NCBI RefSeq assembly: GCF_002272075.1
Contig: NZ_NPBJ01000022.1
Span: forward strand, 124,001-188,000
Direction of reading: 5' to 3'
DNA length: 64,000 nt
Source of the DNA: Terribacillus saccharophilus
Lineage (GTDB): Bacteria > Bacillota > Bacilli > Bacillales > Amphibacillaceae
In this document: positions 8,509 to 17,402 of the stretch, piece after piece
How positions within the stretch are numbered: position 1 is the first letter of the stretch
How the letters are laid out: each line of letters opens with the position of its first letter
Notes under the pieces: model-generated
Seen by the model: only the letters and a program-made list of their open reading frames with translations
What the model was told of the DNA's origin: nothing
Database searches by the model: none
Program-made: the position numbers and the translations under genes

Positions 8509-9021
8509 TTAATTTGAACCCGCAATGATTTTAATTTCACGCGGTTTGATTTCATAGCCATAGCTGACTTCAACTTCGCTCCCCCAGCCTTCAAGGCCAA
8601 GGAAATGTTCTTCATCCTCATCATAATAATCCGCAAAATGGACGATCGAGCCGTTCACATTACGGCTTCTTCCTTCACCAACGACTCTAGCTTCACCCTG
8701 CTCATCAAGGAAGTAAGTCCGGCCTTCATGCGTCAGCTGCTTCGGATATGGTTTCGATACCGATAGCGGGATTTTTTTATATATTCCCAGCTCCAGTTCA
8801 TCATCCATTTCAGCTGATAGCCATATGGTCGTATCCCCTTCCACCAGCTGGTAATCGAACCATTCATAGTTCCCTTGTCGGGAAGTGATTTTTCCGACTA
8901 CTTCATAGGTGACCAAATCGTATTCGACGATGTCGCCCACTTGGATGGATAGTGCATGACGTTCCCTTACAGCAGGACGCTCAGGGGACTTTTTCTTGAA
9001 TATACGGGAAAGAATACCCAA
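8509..9021 (-). CDS. DUF4178 domain-containing protein
   Basis: This 170-residue soluble, beta-rich protein matches DUF4178. It has a basic N-terminus (LSRIFKKKSPERP), then VGDIVEYDLVTYEVVGKI and the characteristic YEWFDYQLVEGDTTIWLSAE. Later GRTYFLDEQGEARV and HFADYYDEDEE follow. It starts with TTG at 9021; the ribosome site is weak (AAAGG very close). It is the first gene of the pspA set. DUF4178 proteins repeatedly neighbour PspA and aminopropyltransferase genes in Firmicutes, but their function is not known. Confidence 0.82.
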   Translation of the reverse strand: MGILSRIFKKKSPERPAVRERHALSIQVGDIVEYDLVTYEVVGKITSRQGNYEWFDYQLVEGDTTIWLSAEMDDELELGIYKKIPLSVSKPYPKQLTHEGRTYFLDEQGEARVVGEGRSRNVNGSIVHFADYYDEDEEHFLGLEGWGSEVEVSYGYEIKPREIKIIAGSN

Positions 9022-9212
9022 AACCTTTCACCATCCTCTTATCTTGTATCTTATATACGTGCAGGGATACAGAAGGTTTCAAACTTTTTTCCTGCTTATA
9101 ACTAATTATACAGGTGTACAGCCGGACATGCATGGACTTACTACGCAAAACAGGATTATCAGAGTCAAAAGAAGGGGAAAATAGCTACAGATTGTCACAA
9201 AGGAGAAATTGT

Positions 9213-10169
9213 ATGATCATCCGTTTCGGCTACGTATCTACTGCATTGAATTTATATGAAGCATCACCAGCAAAGACTATGACATTCGCCAGATGGTCGA
9301 AGCTAGAAAAAGAAGAAAGAACGGCACAGCTGCAAGCAATTACAAGGGAAAACCTGGAGCGTACAATCCGTATCCTTCACTATAATATTGCCCATCAAAT
9401 CAAGCTTTACCGATTTTCTTCCTCCGTTGCGCCACTCGCGACTCACGAAGAAGTTGGATGGGACTATATCTCGCCCTTCACTGACTTATATGAGGAGATT
9501 GGACGGCTAGTGCGGGAATACGGCATCCGCGTAAGCTTTCATCCGAATCAGTTTACCCTTTTTACAAGCGATAAACCGCATATTACTTCAAATGCTGTCA
9601 AAGATATGCAATACCATTACAATATGCTGACTGCTATGGGATTAGAAGACGAAGCATATATCAACATCCATGTCGGCGGTGCATATGGAAACAAAGAACT
9701 TGCCCTGGAGCGTTTCCACGAAAACATCAAACAGCTTCCCGATCCGATTAAGAGACAAATGACGTTGGAGAACGACGACAAGACGTATACAACAACTGAA
9801 ACATTGGAGGTATGCGAAAGACACCAGATCCCAATGATGTTCGATATCCATCATTACATGGCAAATCATACAGAAGAGGAGCCATTAGAAGAGATTCTCC
9901 CGCGTTTTATGGCTACATGGAAAGACCGTAAACATGTACCAAAAATCCATACTTCCTCTCCTAAGTCAGAGAAGGCATATCGCAGTCATGCTGACTATGT
10001 GGATGTAGAATTCCTGATGCCTTTAATTAAGCATTTAAAAGAAATTGGCCAATCAGTGGATTTCATGATTGAAGCAAAACAGAAGGATAAAGCCGCGTTA
10101 CAGCTGGCAGAAGATGTCGCTCGCATACGGGGTGTGAAAAGAATAGGAGAAGCTACAGTAGAATTATAA
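9213..10169 (+). CDS. uvsE: UV DNA damage endonuclease
   Basis: TIM-barrel, metal-dependent endonuclease (318 aa) of the UVDE family. It nicks 5' of UV photoproducts in an excision-repair route independent of UvrABC. Family motifs include [22 protein letters not shown] at the N-terminus, [24 protein letters not shown], the metal-site blocks [31 protein letters not shown] and DIHHYMANH, and a final [13 protein letters not shown] 9213 has AAAGGAG upstream; a longer frame from 9114 has none. It is transcribed alone and closed by a strong terminator. Confidence 0.95.
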   Translation: MIIRFGYVSTALNLYEASPAKTMTFARWSKLEKEERTAQLQAITRENLERTIRILHYNIAHQIKLYRFSSSVAPLATHEEVGWDYISPFTDLYEEIGRLVREYGIRVSFHPNQFTLFTSDKPHITSNAVKDMQYHYNMLTAMGLEDEAYINIHVGGAYGNKELALERFHENIKQLPDPIKRQMTLENDDKTYTTTETLEVCERHQIPMMFDIHHYMANHTEEEPLEEILPRFMATWKDRKHVPKIHTSSPKSEKAYRSHADYVDVEFLMPLIKHLKEIGQSVDFMIEAKQKDKAALQLAEDVARIRGVKRIGEATVEL

Positions 10170-10170
10170 G

Positions 10171-10205
10171 AAAACAGGCATTCCATCAGCGGAATGCCTG
10201 TTTTC
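10171..10205 (+). terminator. Terminator after uvsE
   Basis: The stem AAAACAGGCATTCC / GGAATGCCTGTTTT starts directly after the uvsE stop. Confidence 0.85.
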
Positions 10206-10207
10206 AT

Positions 10208-10480
10208 TTCAATTTAATTGCTCCTAGGTCTTTGCTATAGCGCAGTATACATTCGCGTAGCTGATTAATCGCTTCATTCAGTTATTACTTTAATAGCGCC
10301 AGCATTGCTTATACATGAGGTGTTGCTTGGGAGGTTCCGCTCATCATCGCATAATAATGGCGCTGATAGTTCCACCTTACTACCAACTGAGGAGAAAGAG
10401 GCGATCTTATTTTTTAAGTCAAAACTGAAACAGCAATCATTTTGTCGAAGTCTTCTGGATAATCCGATTGATAGCTTACA
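10208..10480. other. Gap between uvsE and the subtilase gene, no gene seen
   Basis: About 270 bases with no convincing gene. A 71-codon frame (10305-10520) starts at TTG, lacks a ribosome site and overlaps the end of the subtilase gene antisense. No terminator for the subtilase is recognisable here. Confidence 0.5.
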
Positions 10481-12397
10481 TTACTTGCTTCTGAATTTAG
10501 TCCTTCGGTTCCTTAAATAAAGTACCAAACCCGTCACAGCTAACACGCCCCCTGCCACTATCATATTGCCGATTGGGGAGGCTGTATCAGGCAAATGCTT
10601 TCCTTGTTGGTCATCTTGATATGGTTTACCAGCTGATTTATATGTAAAAATAATTTCATCTGTTTCCCTATTCGAGTCGTCAGCCTGCTGCACAGTCCGT
10701 AAATTAATCTTCGCCTTTTCGTCAGAGTCAACCTGCTGCAGCACAGTTACTGAATCAACTTTCTCCTTTTCAGCAGAGTCAGCTTCAACTGGTGTATTAA
10801 TTGGATTCACATCAGTCTGATCATCAGTTATGGGAATGTCCTGAGTTGTATTAACTTCTTCATCATTCCCTTCAGATGTACCTACCTCGTTTTCGATACG
10901 CTGTTCAAATTCCTTTATATATGCTGACAGTTCTTCAGGGGTATGAAAATCATCAAGCGTTAGATCTTCAGCAGCAAGCTGCTGATCAAGCTGCTCTCGA
11001 TCCATTCCCGCTTTTTCTAAAAGGAAATGAACAGACACTTCATTTATACTTTGATAAATCATGTCATTTACTTCGTTCAGGTTATCGTAGTTGTATAAAT
11101 CGAAGCCGTATGCGGCAAACAAATCTGCCAGTTCATCTATTCTCAGTTTCAAATCATCTGCCAAAATACGTAATTCCTCAGTTGTAACTTTTTCTTCCTT
11201 CACTTCATCTCCTGCATTTTCTGACTCGCTTCTACCTGAGTCATTTGAGACAAGCTCTTCCTCTTGTACTGGAGCAGGAAATTGAATCAATCCATAACCA
11301 TAGAGTGCATCTCTTCCTTCCTGTCCCAGATCCTTACTGTACTGCTGGAGACGCGTCCTCAATTGCAAATTGGTATCATCAGGAAACTGCTGCTTCAACA
11401 ACGCGAGCATGGCCGAAACATGCGCCGCGGCTTGAGACGTACCACTCATCACCCGATAATCAGAACCAAGATATGTACTTTGGATATCTGCTCCCGGAGC
11501 TGCAAATTCCACCTTGTCACCAATAGAAGAGAACGAGGCAATGTTGTCGTTCGAGTCGGTAGCTGAAACAGCAATGACAGACTCATAAGCAGCAGGATAA
11601 TCCAGCGGATGACCAGCTCCTTCATTTCCACTAGCAGCCACTAACAGGATTCCAGCTTGATAAGCTTTTTGTACGGCATCCTCCAGAGCATCACTTTCAT
11701 CCGCAGCCCCCATGCTCAGATTAATGATGTCCATATTATTCGAAATGGCCCAATTTATTCCTTCTAACAAATCGGAAAGATATCCTTCCCCTGTATCATC
11801 CAGCACTTTAACAGCAAAAAGATCCGCATCCGGTGCTATGCCATCTGTTCCATGCTCATCATGCTCTGCACCAATAATACCGGCCACATGAGTACCATAC
11901 CCCTCATCATCCTCGTAGGATGTTGTGTAATCAACAGCCGAATAGCCTCCTGTTATATGCAATTCCTGATGCGAATAAATTCCACTATCCATAATGGCGA
12001 TTTTGACACCTTTACCTGTTAAGCCATCTTCCCAAGCTGCTGAAGCCTGAATGGAAGCGAGATTCCATTGGTCCAGAACCGGCGTTTTAGACTTGTCAAC
12101 CACATCGCTAGTTGAAATACTAATCTTGCTGTCAAGCTCTACATATTTAATATCAGGATCTTCTTTCAATACATCAATTGTTTCTGTATCCGCTGAGATT
12201 GCTGCAGCCGATAATTGTTCATACTGCTCCTCTATTGCAGCATCACTTTCCTGAACTGCTTCTTCTCCTTGTTTATTTTTATAGACGACAATGACTTGTT
12301 TTTCTTCTTCCGCATAGGAATGATTGACAGGAAATAAGCAAGTCAATCCTACTAATAGTGATACAAATACGACATTTCTTCTCAAAAGCTTATTCAT
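10481..12397 (-). CDS. Subtilisin-like S8 serine peptidase with LPXTA-type wall-sorting signal
   Basis: This 638-residue secreted protease has: signal peptide (residues ~1-29); I9-type inhibitor propeptide (QVIVVYKNKQGEEAV to KYVELDSKI, ~33-92); an S8 catalytic domain with Asp137 (IAIMDSGIY), His170 (GYGTHVAGI), oxyanion Asn258 (ASGNEG) and Ser321 (SGTSQAAAH); a ~230-residue acidic, helix- and repeat-rich region; and a C-terminal sorting signal, LPDTA at ~602 followed by a hydrophobic helix and RNRRTKFRSK. LPXTA fits class D sortase substrates. ATG 12397 follows AGGGGAAA. No sortase gene is in the window. Likely wall-anchored. Confidence 0.9.
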   Translation of the reverse strand: MNKLLRRNVVFVSLLVGLTCLFPVNHSYAEEEKQVIVVYKNKQGEEAVQESDAAIEEQYEQLSAAAISADTETIDVLKEDPDIKYVELDSKISISTSDVVDKSKTPVLDQWNLASIQASAAWEDGLTGKGVKIAIMDSGIYSHQELHITGGYSAVDYTTSYEDDEGYGTHVAGIIGAEHDEHGTDGIAPDADLFAVKVLDDTGEGYLSDLLEGINWAISNNMDIINLSMGAADESDALEDAVQKAYQAGILLVAASGNEGAGHPLDYPAAYESVIAVSATDSNDNIASFSSIGDKVEFAAPGADIQSTYLGSDYRVMSGTSQAAAHVSAMLALLKQQFPDDTNLQLRTRLQQYSKDLGQEGRDALYGYGLIQFPAPVQEEELVSNDSGRSESENAGDEVKEEKVTTEELRILADDLKLRIDELADLFAAYGFDLYNYDNLNEVNDMIYQSINEVSVHFLLEKAGMDREQLDQQLAAEDLTLDDFHTPEELSAYIKEFEQRIENEVGTSEGNDEEVNTTQDIPITDDQTDVNPINTPVEADSAEKEKVDSVTVLQQVDSDEKAKINLRTVQQADDSNRETDEIIFTYKSAGKPYQDDQQGKHLPDTASPIGNMIVAGGVLAVTGLVLYLRNRRTKFRSK

Positions 12398-12494
12398 TGC
12401 TAGTTTCCCCTCAACTAAGTAGATTCTCTCCTTTATATCGGCTGAAACCATTCAAACATGAAAACAACTAGTGTGATTTATATAAAAAGCTAAC

Positions 12495-12541
12495 ATGAAA
12501 AATCAAGCAACCTGTGCCCTAAGAGCATAAATTGCTTGATT
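12495..12541 (-). terminator. Terminator of the SulP gene
   Basis: Read leftward, AATCAAGCAA / TTGCTTGATT encloses a 21-base loop and is followed by TTTTTC. It separates the SulP gene from the downstream subtilase gene. Confidence 0.65.
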
Positions 12542-12556
12542 CTCAAGTTAAAATAT

Positions 12557-14164
12557 TCAAGAAGTACAAATCCGTACAGCTTCCTCTCTCTTATTCACTG
12601 TATACTCCTCCCCTACCTTATCTAGCAGTCCAGTTTTTTGAAGCAATCGCTCTGGCTGCCCGTGAACACCAAGGAAAAGCAGCTGTTTACCATCAGCTTC
12701 ATAATGATCGACGAGTTTATGCAAGGCAGCCTCGGCGGATGTATCCATATAGGAAACCTTTTGCAGGTCAAGGATAAGGGAATCTGGTTCCTCATTTATT
12801 GTCTTTTCCACTACTTCCTCCAATATATCAGTGGATCCGAAGAACAACGGACCTTCGAATTGCCACATCCGCACGCCATCTGTTTCCTTTACATGAATTT
12901 GTTCGTCTTTCACAAAGAGCACGGTGCTCATACGTTTGACGAAAACAACAAAGGCGAGTAATAGTCCGCAGCCGACACCGACAGTCAGATCAGCAAGTAC
13001 CGTCAACGCAAAAGTGACAATCAGGATGAAGGAATCGAATGTACGCATTTTGATAATATGGGCTACTTCTTTACGTTCACTCATATTCCAAGCAACAACC
13101 ATAAGAATTGGCGCCATGCTGGCTAGCGGGATGGCAGAAGCATAAGGAGCAAGCAGAAGCAGGATGATCAGGACAAAAGCACAATGCACCACTCCGGATA
13201 CAGGCGAGAAGGCATTACTCCGTATATTTGTTGCAGTCCGGGCTATTGCTCCAGTGGCTGGAATACCTCCGAATAGCGGGACAGCGATATTCGCCACACC
13301 TTGACCGATCAATTCCCGGTTGCTATGATGTTTTGTTTTCGCCATATTATCAGCAACTGTAGCAGACAGGAGTGATTCCACCCCGCCCAATAAGGCAATA
13401 GCCACAGCAGATGGCAGCAGGTAGAGAATCTTGTCCAAAGTAAAAGCCGGTAACTGGAGTTGTGGCAGCTGGCTCGGTATATCACCATACACACTGCCGA
13501 TGGTTGCCACCTGTCCTTGGAAAAACAGGACTGCTACAACTGTCGATAGAATCAAGCCTGCGAGTGCTCCAGGTACTTTCGGCAAGATTTTAGGCGTGAG
13601 GAGAATGGCAGCAAGGGACACACCTGCGATGATCAGGCTGTATAGATTGATTGTATCCGCAGCTGCAAGCAGTGCTTGCATTTTCGGAAGGAATCCCTCT
13701 TCTTGTTCAGCCTGAATACCCGTGAAATTCCCGATTTGCCCAGAAAAGATAATGACCGCGATTCCTGCTGTGAAACCGACTACTACTGGGCGCGGGATGA
13801 ATTTTATCAAACTCCCGAGCTTGAGCAGACCGAAAATGACGAGCAATATCCCAGCCATTATGCCTGCCACCAAAAGATCCTGATAGCCAAATTGAATGAC
13901 AACACCTAAGAGAATCGGAACAAATGCTCCAGTTGGCCCGCCGATTTGGAACCTCGATCCGCCCAGCAATGAAATAAGCAGACCGCCGATGATGACTGTA
14001 TACAATCCATATTCAGGATTTACTCCCGATGCAATAGCAAAAGACATCCCAAGCGGAATGGCGACGATGCCAACGATAATTCCCGCAATGATATCCCGAC
14101 GCAGCGTTTGCAGATTATAACCGCTGTATCTTCCAAGCCTTTTCATTTCATCACTACCCTTCAT
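12557..14164 (-). CDS. SulP family inorganic anion transporter with STAS domain
   Basis: Polytopic transporter (535 aa) with the SulP membrane core starting LRRDIIAGIIVGIVAIPLGM, followed by GGPTGAFVPILL and the EGFLPKMQALL loop. A C-terminal STAS domain (~425-530) carries SLILDLQKVSYMDTSAEAALHKL. Family members move sulfate, bicarbonate or other anions; which one cannot be told. ATG 14164 is chosen for AAGGTGAC upstream; ATG 14146 is a close alternative and the frame itself extends further upstream without a ribosome site. No carbonic anhydrase or cysteine-pathway gene is adjacent. Confidence 0.88.
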   Translation of the reverse strand: MKGSDEMKRLGRYSGYNLQTLRRDIIAGIIVGIVAIPLGMSFAIASGVNPEYGLYTVIIGGLLISLLGGSRFQIGGPTGAFVPILLGVVIQFGYQDLLVAGIMAGILLVIFGLLKLGSLIKFIPRPVVVGFTAGIAVIIFSGQIGNFTGIQAEQEEGFLPKMQALLAAADTINLYSLIIAGVSLAAILLTPKILPKVPGALAGLILSTVVAVLFFQGQVATIGSVYGDIPSQLPQLQLPAFTLDKILYLLPSAVAIALLGGVESLLSATVADNMAKTKHHSNRELIGQGVANIAVPLFGGIPATGAIARTATNIRSNAFSPVSGVVHCAFVLIILLLLAPYASAIPLASMAPILMVVAWNMSERKEVAHIIKMRTFDSFILIVTFALTVLADLTVGVGCGLLLAFVVFVKRMSTVLFVKDEQIHVKETDGVRMWQFEGPLFFGSTDILEEVVEKTINEEPDSLILDLQKVSYMDTSAEAALHKLVDHYEADGKQLLFLGVHGQPERLLQKTGLLDKVGEEYTVNKREEAVRICTS

Positions 14165-14221
14165 TTTGTTGTCACCTTGCTTTTTTTGTTTGCATACATT
14201 GCAAGAAGCGTCCTGCTGCAA

Positions 14222-14581
14222 CCTCCTTTACAGATTCATTGGAATTAAGTATTCGACAAATGCCGAAATTTGTATATCGTACCCATAGGCTATAAATCTT
14301 GCTATTCTCATAAATGTGCCCTTGCTTTCTTTAGTTTCTTAATCCTAACTATCTTCCTGCTCACATAGAAGCTAGGTTCGTAAAATCTTAGTAAACGCCG
14401 TTATATATAGGCTTGTTTGTAAAATGTTTGTAAGCTTATTATTTTGCCCATACTTTCTGCCTGTCCCTTTCTGCCCGTGACTAATCACATGTTCTGATGG
14501 TAGTTATCAATCTAATCTCCTCTTTAGATTATTAGAATTCTTATATATAAGAGAAAGATTAGAATTTGCTTAGAGTATTTA
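14222..14581. other. 360-base AT-rich intergenic region between SulP and czrA
   Basis: Divergent promoters must lie here because both flanking genes read outward. I see AT-rich sequence and a TTATATATAA-like stretch near 14540, but no ORF, RNA gene or riboswitch I can support. Confidence 0.5.
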
Positions 14582-14603
14582 TATATGCTAATATACGCAT
14601 ATA
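14582..14603. promoter_or_regulatory. Probable CzrA operator
   Basis: Imperfect 22-base palindrome with arms TATATGC and GCATATA (18 of 22 positions symmetric), centred about 35 bases before the czrA start. ArsR/SmtB metalloregulators of the CzrA type bind AT-rich palindromes of this kind. The assignment is inference from symmetry and position. Confidence 0.65.
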
Positions 14604-14627
14604 AGCAAATAAGAGGAGCGTCTATAT

Positions 14628-14936
14628 ATGAAGTACGATACACACTTGGAACTGACAGATGAGCGATTGACACATGTTTCGCAAATCTTCAAAGCCCTCG
14701 GCGATCCGACTAGAATCCGAATCCTGCACTTGCTGCTCGATAAGGAATACAGCGTAAATGAAATCGCAGAAAAGCTCGAGATGCATCAGTCCACTGTCTC
14801 TCATCAGCTGAGCTCAATGAAAAAAATTCGGCTCGTTAAATCGAGACGCGAAGGCACGACGATTTATTATTCCCACGATGACAAGCATGTCATCGATCTA
14901 CTGACAGAAGCTATCAACCACGCCTGCCATAACTAA
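14628..14936 (+). CDS. czrA: ArsR/SmtB metal-sensing repressor, CzrA type
   Basis: Winged-helix repressor (102 aa). The HTH spans about residues 43-66 ([22 protein letters not shown]). The alpha-5 metal site of zinc/cobalt sensors is complete: Asp85, His87, His98 and His101 in the order D-x-H-x10-H-x2-H. That predicts Zn(II)/Co(II) binding at the dimer interface, releasing DNA and de-repressing czcD, which starts 18 bases after its stop. AAGAGGAG precedes ATG 14628. A palindromic operator lies just upstream, implying autoregulation. Confidence 0.93.
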   Translation: MKYDTHLELTDERLTHVSQIFKALGDPTRIRILHLLLDKEYSVNEIAEKLEMHQSTVSHQLSSMKKIRLVKSRREGTTIYYSHDDKHVIDLLTEAINHACHN

Positions 14937-14954
14937 CTAATCGGAGGAATATGT

Positions 14955-15923
14955 ATGGGACACGGACATGCACACGATCATGGACATGATCATCACCACC
15001 ATCACGGACATAATGCGAATAAAAAAGCCTTACTGATCAGTTTTATTTTGACAGCTGGATTCATGCTGATTGAAGCAATAGGAGGCTTCCTGACGAATAG
15101 TCTTGCTTTGCTGTCAGATGCCGGTCATATGCTAAGTGACGCTGTATCTCTCGGAGTCGGTCTGTTTGCCTTTATACTAGGTGAGCGAGTAGCTAATTAC
15201 AGTAAGACATACGGTTATAAGCGATTTGAAATATTGGCTGCCTTATTCAATGGAGTCACGCTCATCCTTGTGTCCCTCTACATTTTCTATGAAGCAATCC
15301 AGCGTTTCCGCGAACCTGCAGAAATTGCTTCCGGGGGCATGCTGATTATTGCTGTCATCGGTTTCCTTGTTAATATTCTAGTTGCCTGGATTCTGATGCG
15401 CGGTGATACGAGTGAGAATCTGAACGTACGTGCAGCCTTCCTTCATGTAATCGGCGATTTGCTCGGATCTGTCGGCGCTATCGCTGCTGCGTTGCTCGTG
15501 CTTCTATTCGGCTGGAATTGGGCCGACCCAGTCGCAAGTGTCATTGTAGCTGCCCTAGTAATTATAAGTGGCTGGCGTGTAACAAAGGATGCCATTCATG
15601 TGCTGATGGAAGGAACGCCGCGGAATGTGGAAATGAGTAAAATCATTGATTGTATCGAGAAAGCACCCGGTATAATTTCCATTCATGATCTACATGTGTG
15701 GAGCATCACCAGTGGTCAGAACGCTCTTTCCTGTCACGCTGTAGTTCAAGGTGATTTGCTAGTCGAACAAAGTCAAGCAATGCTGCGAAAAATTGAGCAT
15801 GATCTAGAGCATTTAGGAATCGGTCATGTGACGATCCAAATGGAAACAGCAACCCACACGCATGAGGAATCACTCATGTGCCAGCATGACGCCAGCGCCC
15901 ATATACATGTCCATGAACATTGA
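14955..15923 (+). CDS. czcD: Cation diffusion facilitator, zinc/cobalt efflux
   Basis: CDF-family exporter (322 aa) with six membrane helices and a cytosolic C-terminal domain. The N-terminus is strikingly His-rich (H-D-G repeats in residues 2-19) and the C-terminus has a second His cluster. The transport-site motif in helix 2 is LLSDAGHMLSDA (Asp55, His58, Asp62 region), partnered by HVIGDLLGS in helix 5. It exports Zn(II) or Co(II) in exchange for protons. It is co-transcribed with czrA and ends at a strong terminator. Confidence 0.94.
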   Translation: MGHGHAHDHGHDHHHHHGHNANKKALLISFILTAGFMLIEAIGGFLTNSLALLSDAGHMLSDAVSLGVGLFAFILGERVANYSKTYGYKRFEILAALFNGVTLILVSLYIFYEAIQRFREPAEIASGGMLIIAVIGFLVNILVAWILMRGDTSENLNVRAAFLHVIGDLLGSVGAIAAALLVLLFGWNWADPVASVIVAALVIISGWRVTKDAIHVLMEGTPRNVEMSKIIDCIEKAPGIISIHDLHVWSITSGQNALSCHAVVQGDLLVEQSQAMLRKIEHDLEHLGIGHVTIQMETATHTHEESLMCQHDASAHIHVHEH

Positions 15924-15924
15924 G

Positions 15925-15953
15925 AAGACGGGGATAATATCCCCGTCTTTTTT
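15925..15953 (+). terminator. Terminator of czrA-czcD
   Basis: AAGACGGGGA / TCCCCGTCTT followed by a T run, directly after the czcD stop. Confidence 0.9.
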
Positions 15954-15984
15954 CTGTCATTTCGATTGCTTTTTTCCTAAACAC

Positions 15985-16015
15985 GAAAAAAGCGCCCTAA
16001 TGTTAGGAACGCTTT
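15985..16015 (-). terminator. Terminator of the MFS gene
   Basis: Read leftward, AAGCGTTCCTAA / TTAGGGCGCTT is followed by TTTTTCG, about 30 bases past the stop of the convergent MFS gene. Confidence 0.75.
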
Positions 16016-16046
16016 CCAGGTCGCTTTTAAGTATAACTATTCACAT

Positions 16047-17297
16047 CTAGACTGCCTTTTGTTCCGCATCCAGCTTCCTAATATCAAGCTGCGGGCTAAT
16101 CATATACAAAATGAAAGTACCAGCCAGTCCAATCATTGTAAGTAATATCCCCATCGTAATTGATGACAGAAATCCACTGAGTGTAACAGTCAAGGAAACA
16201 ATCAACATGGAGAGATTGTACTGAAGACCTCCGAATGCCATGTATGCACTGCGCTTGTCATCCGGGGGAATTGCTGCCATATAGGACTGCTCCACTGGCA
16301 CCCGGAATACCTCACCGATTGTTAGTACTGCCATCATGATGAACAGCACCCAAATCTGATTCGAAAATGTCAGCGCCGCATATCCCATTGTAAAGATGAG
16401 ACAGCTGGCAACGAGAACGAATCTGTCCTTCATCCCAACAATAAGCTTGGCAGCAAATAAGGCAAGCAAGGCAACTAAGATCGTATTTTCACTTCGTAAC
16501 AAACCCATCATTTTTACGCCATCTATTTCCCAAAACAAGAATTGCTGTGTCGGCATTTCTTCCGACAATCGGATTCCGATATAACTTGTCAGCTGGAATT
16601 CCATGCTCAGCACTAGGATTCCGCCGGCAATGAACCAGACAAACAGTCGATCCTGCATGACTGATTGATAGGTCCCGAAAATCTGTGTCACGTGCTGTAA
16701 CGGTTTGACCTCCACTTTCTTTGGAAAATGCGTCTCCGTGATAAAGAAGTAAACGACAAACAACGTTCCTGCTGCGGCGATTGTCAGCGCCATGAATAAT
16801 TGGAATAAATAGTTCTCAAACATGAAGGCTCCAGCGATACCACCTAGGGCAATGGATAAGTTACTTGCCCAATATCCAATAGAATAAATGAGACTTCGCT
16901 GATCTGGTGTACTGACATCAATCAGCATGGCATCATTAGCCGGCCCAGCCAATCCCCAGCAAATACTATTGAGCATGATCATCGCATACGTTATCTCAGC
17001 TGATTCGAACCATGGTGAATTACTAACCATCATCATGAAAAATGCTACCAGCCGGAGTGTTTCAGCTAGCAGCATGATTTTGCGCCGTCCGAATAAATCA
17101 CTAAAGTAACCACCAAGCAAGGACATCCCGATTCCGAGGAATACATTGACAAGCAGCAAGAGACCTGCCACTTTCGCTCCAAAATGCATCGCCAAGTAAA
17201 TGGTCATAAATGGGGTTACCATACTGCCGATCAAGCTGGACACGAAGGATTCCACGAGCCTTATCTTTATATTTGGATGAAAATCCCTAAAACGCAT
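16047..17297 (-). CDS. MFS transporter (DHA1/MdtG-like)
   Basis: Twelve-helix major facilitator protein (416 aa). The loop 2-3 signature GYFSDLFGRRKIML is present, and the N-terminal MRFRDFHPNIKIRLVESFVSS resembles Gram-positive MdtG/YttB-type drug exporters. A GVKMMGLLRSENT insert lies in the middle. ATG 17297 follows AAGGGGGG. It is a single gene, convergent with czcD, flanked by its own terminator. The substrate cannot be predicted. Confidence 0.85.
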   Translation of the reverse strand: MRFRDFHPNIKIRLVESFVSSLIGSMVTPFMTIYLAMHFGAKVAGLLLLVNVFLGIGMSLLGGYFSDLFGRRKIMLLAETLRLVAFFMMMVSNSPWFESAEITYAMIMLNSICWGLAGPANDAMLIDVSTPDQRSLIYSIGYWASNLSIALGGIAGAFMFENYLFQLFMALTIAAAGTLFVVYFFITETHFPKKVEVKPLQHVTQIFGTYQSVMQDRLFVWFIAGGILVLSMEFQLTSYIGIRLSEEMPTQQFLFWEIDGVKMMGLLRSENTILVALLALFAAKLIVGMKDRFVLVASCLIFTMGYAALTFSNQIWVLFIMMAVLTIGEVFRVPVEQSYMAAIPPDDKRSAYMAFGGLQYNLSMLIVSLTVTLSGFLSSITMGILLTMIGLAGTFILYMISPQLDIRKLDAEQKAV

Positions 17298-17370
17298 CGT
17301 ATCCCCCCTTTTTCTATATTTTCTAATTATATAGAAATTTTACAGTAAATTCCACGGGGTATTAAAATAA

Positions 17371-17402
17371 AAAATGACCCCTGGCTTTAGCCTGAGGTCA
17401 TT
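17371..17402 (-). terminator. Terminator of the esterase gene
   Basis: TGACCTCAGGCT / AGCCAGGGGTCA read leftward, then a T run. The TGA stop of the esterase gene forms the first bases of the stem. Confidence 0.85.

Noticed and set aside
10305-10520. 71-codon plus-strand frame between uvsE and the subtilase gene
   Set aside because: Starts at TTG without ribosome site, has no recognisable motif and runs antisense into the subtilase 3' end.
12501-12541. Hairpin upstream of the subtilase as a possible RNA switch
   Set aside because: Best explained as the terminator of the SulP gene: stem followed by T run in the correct direction.
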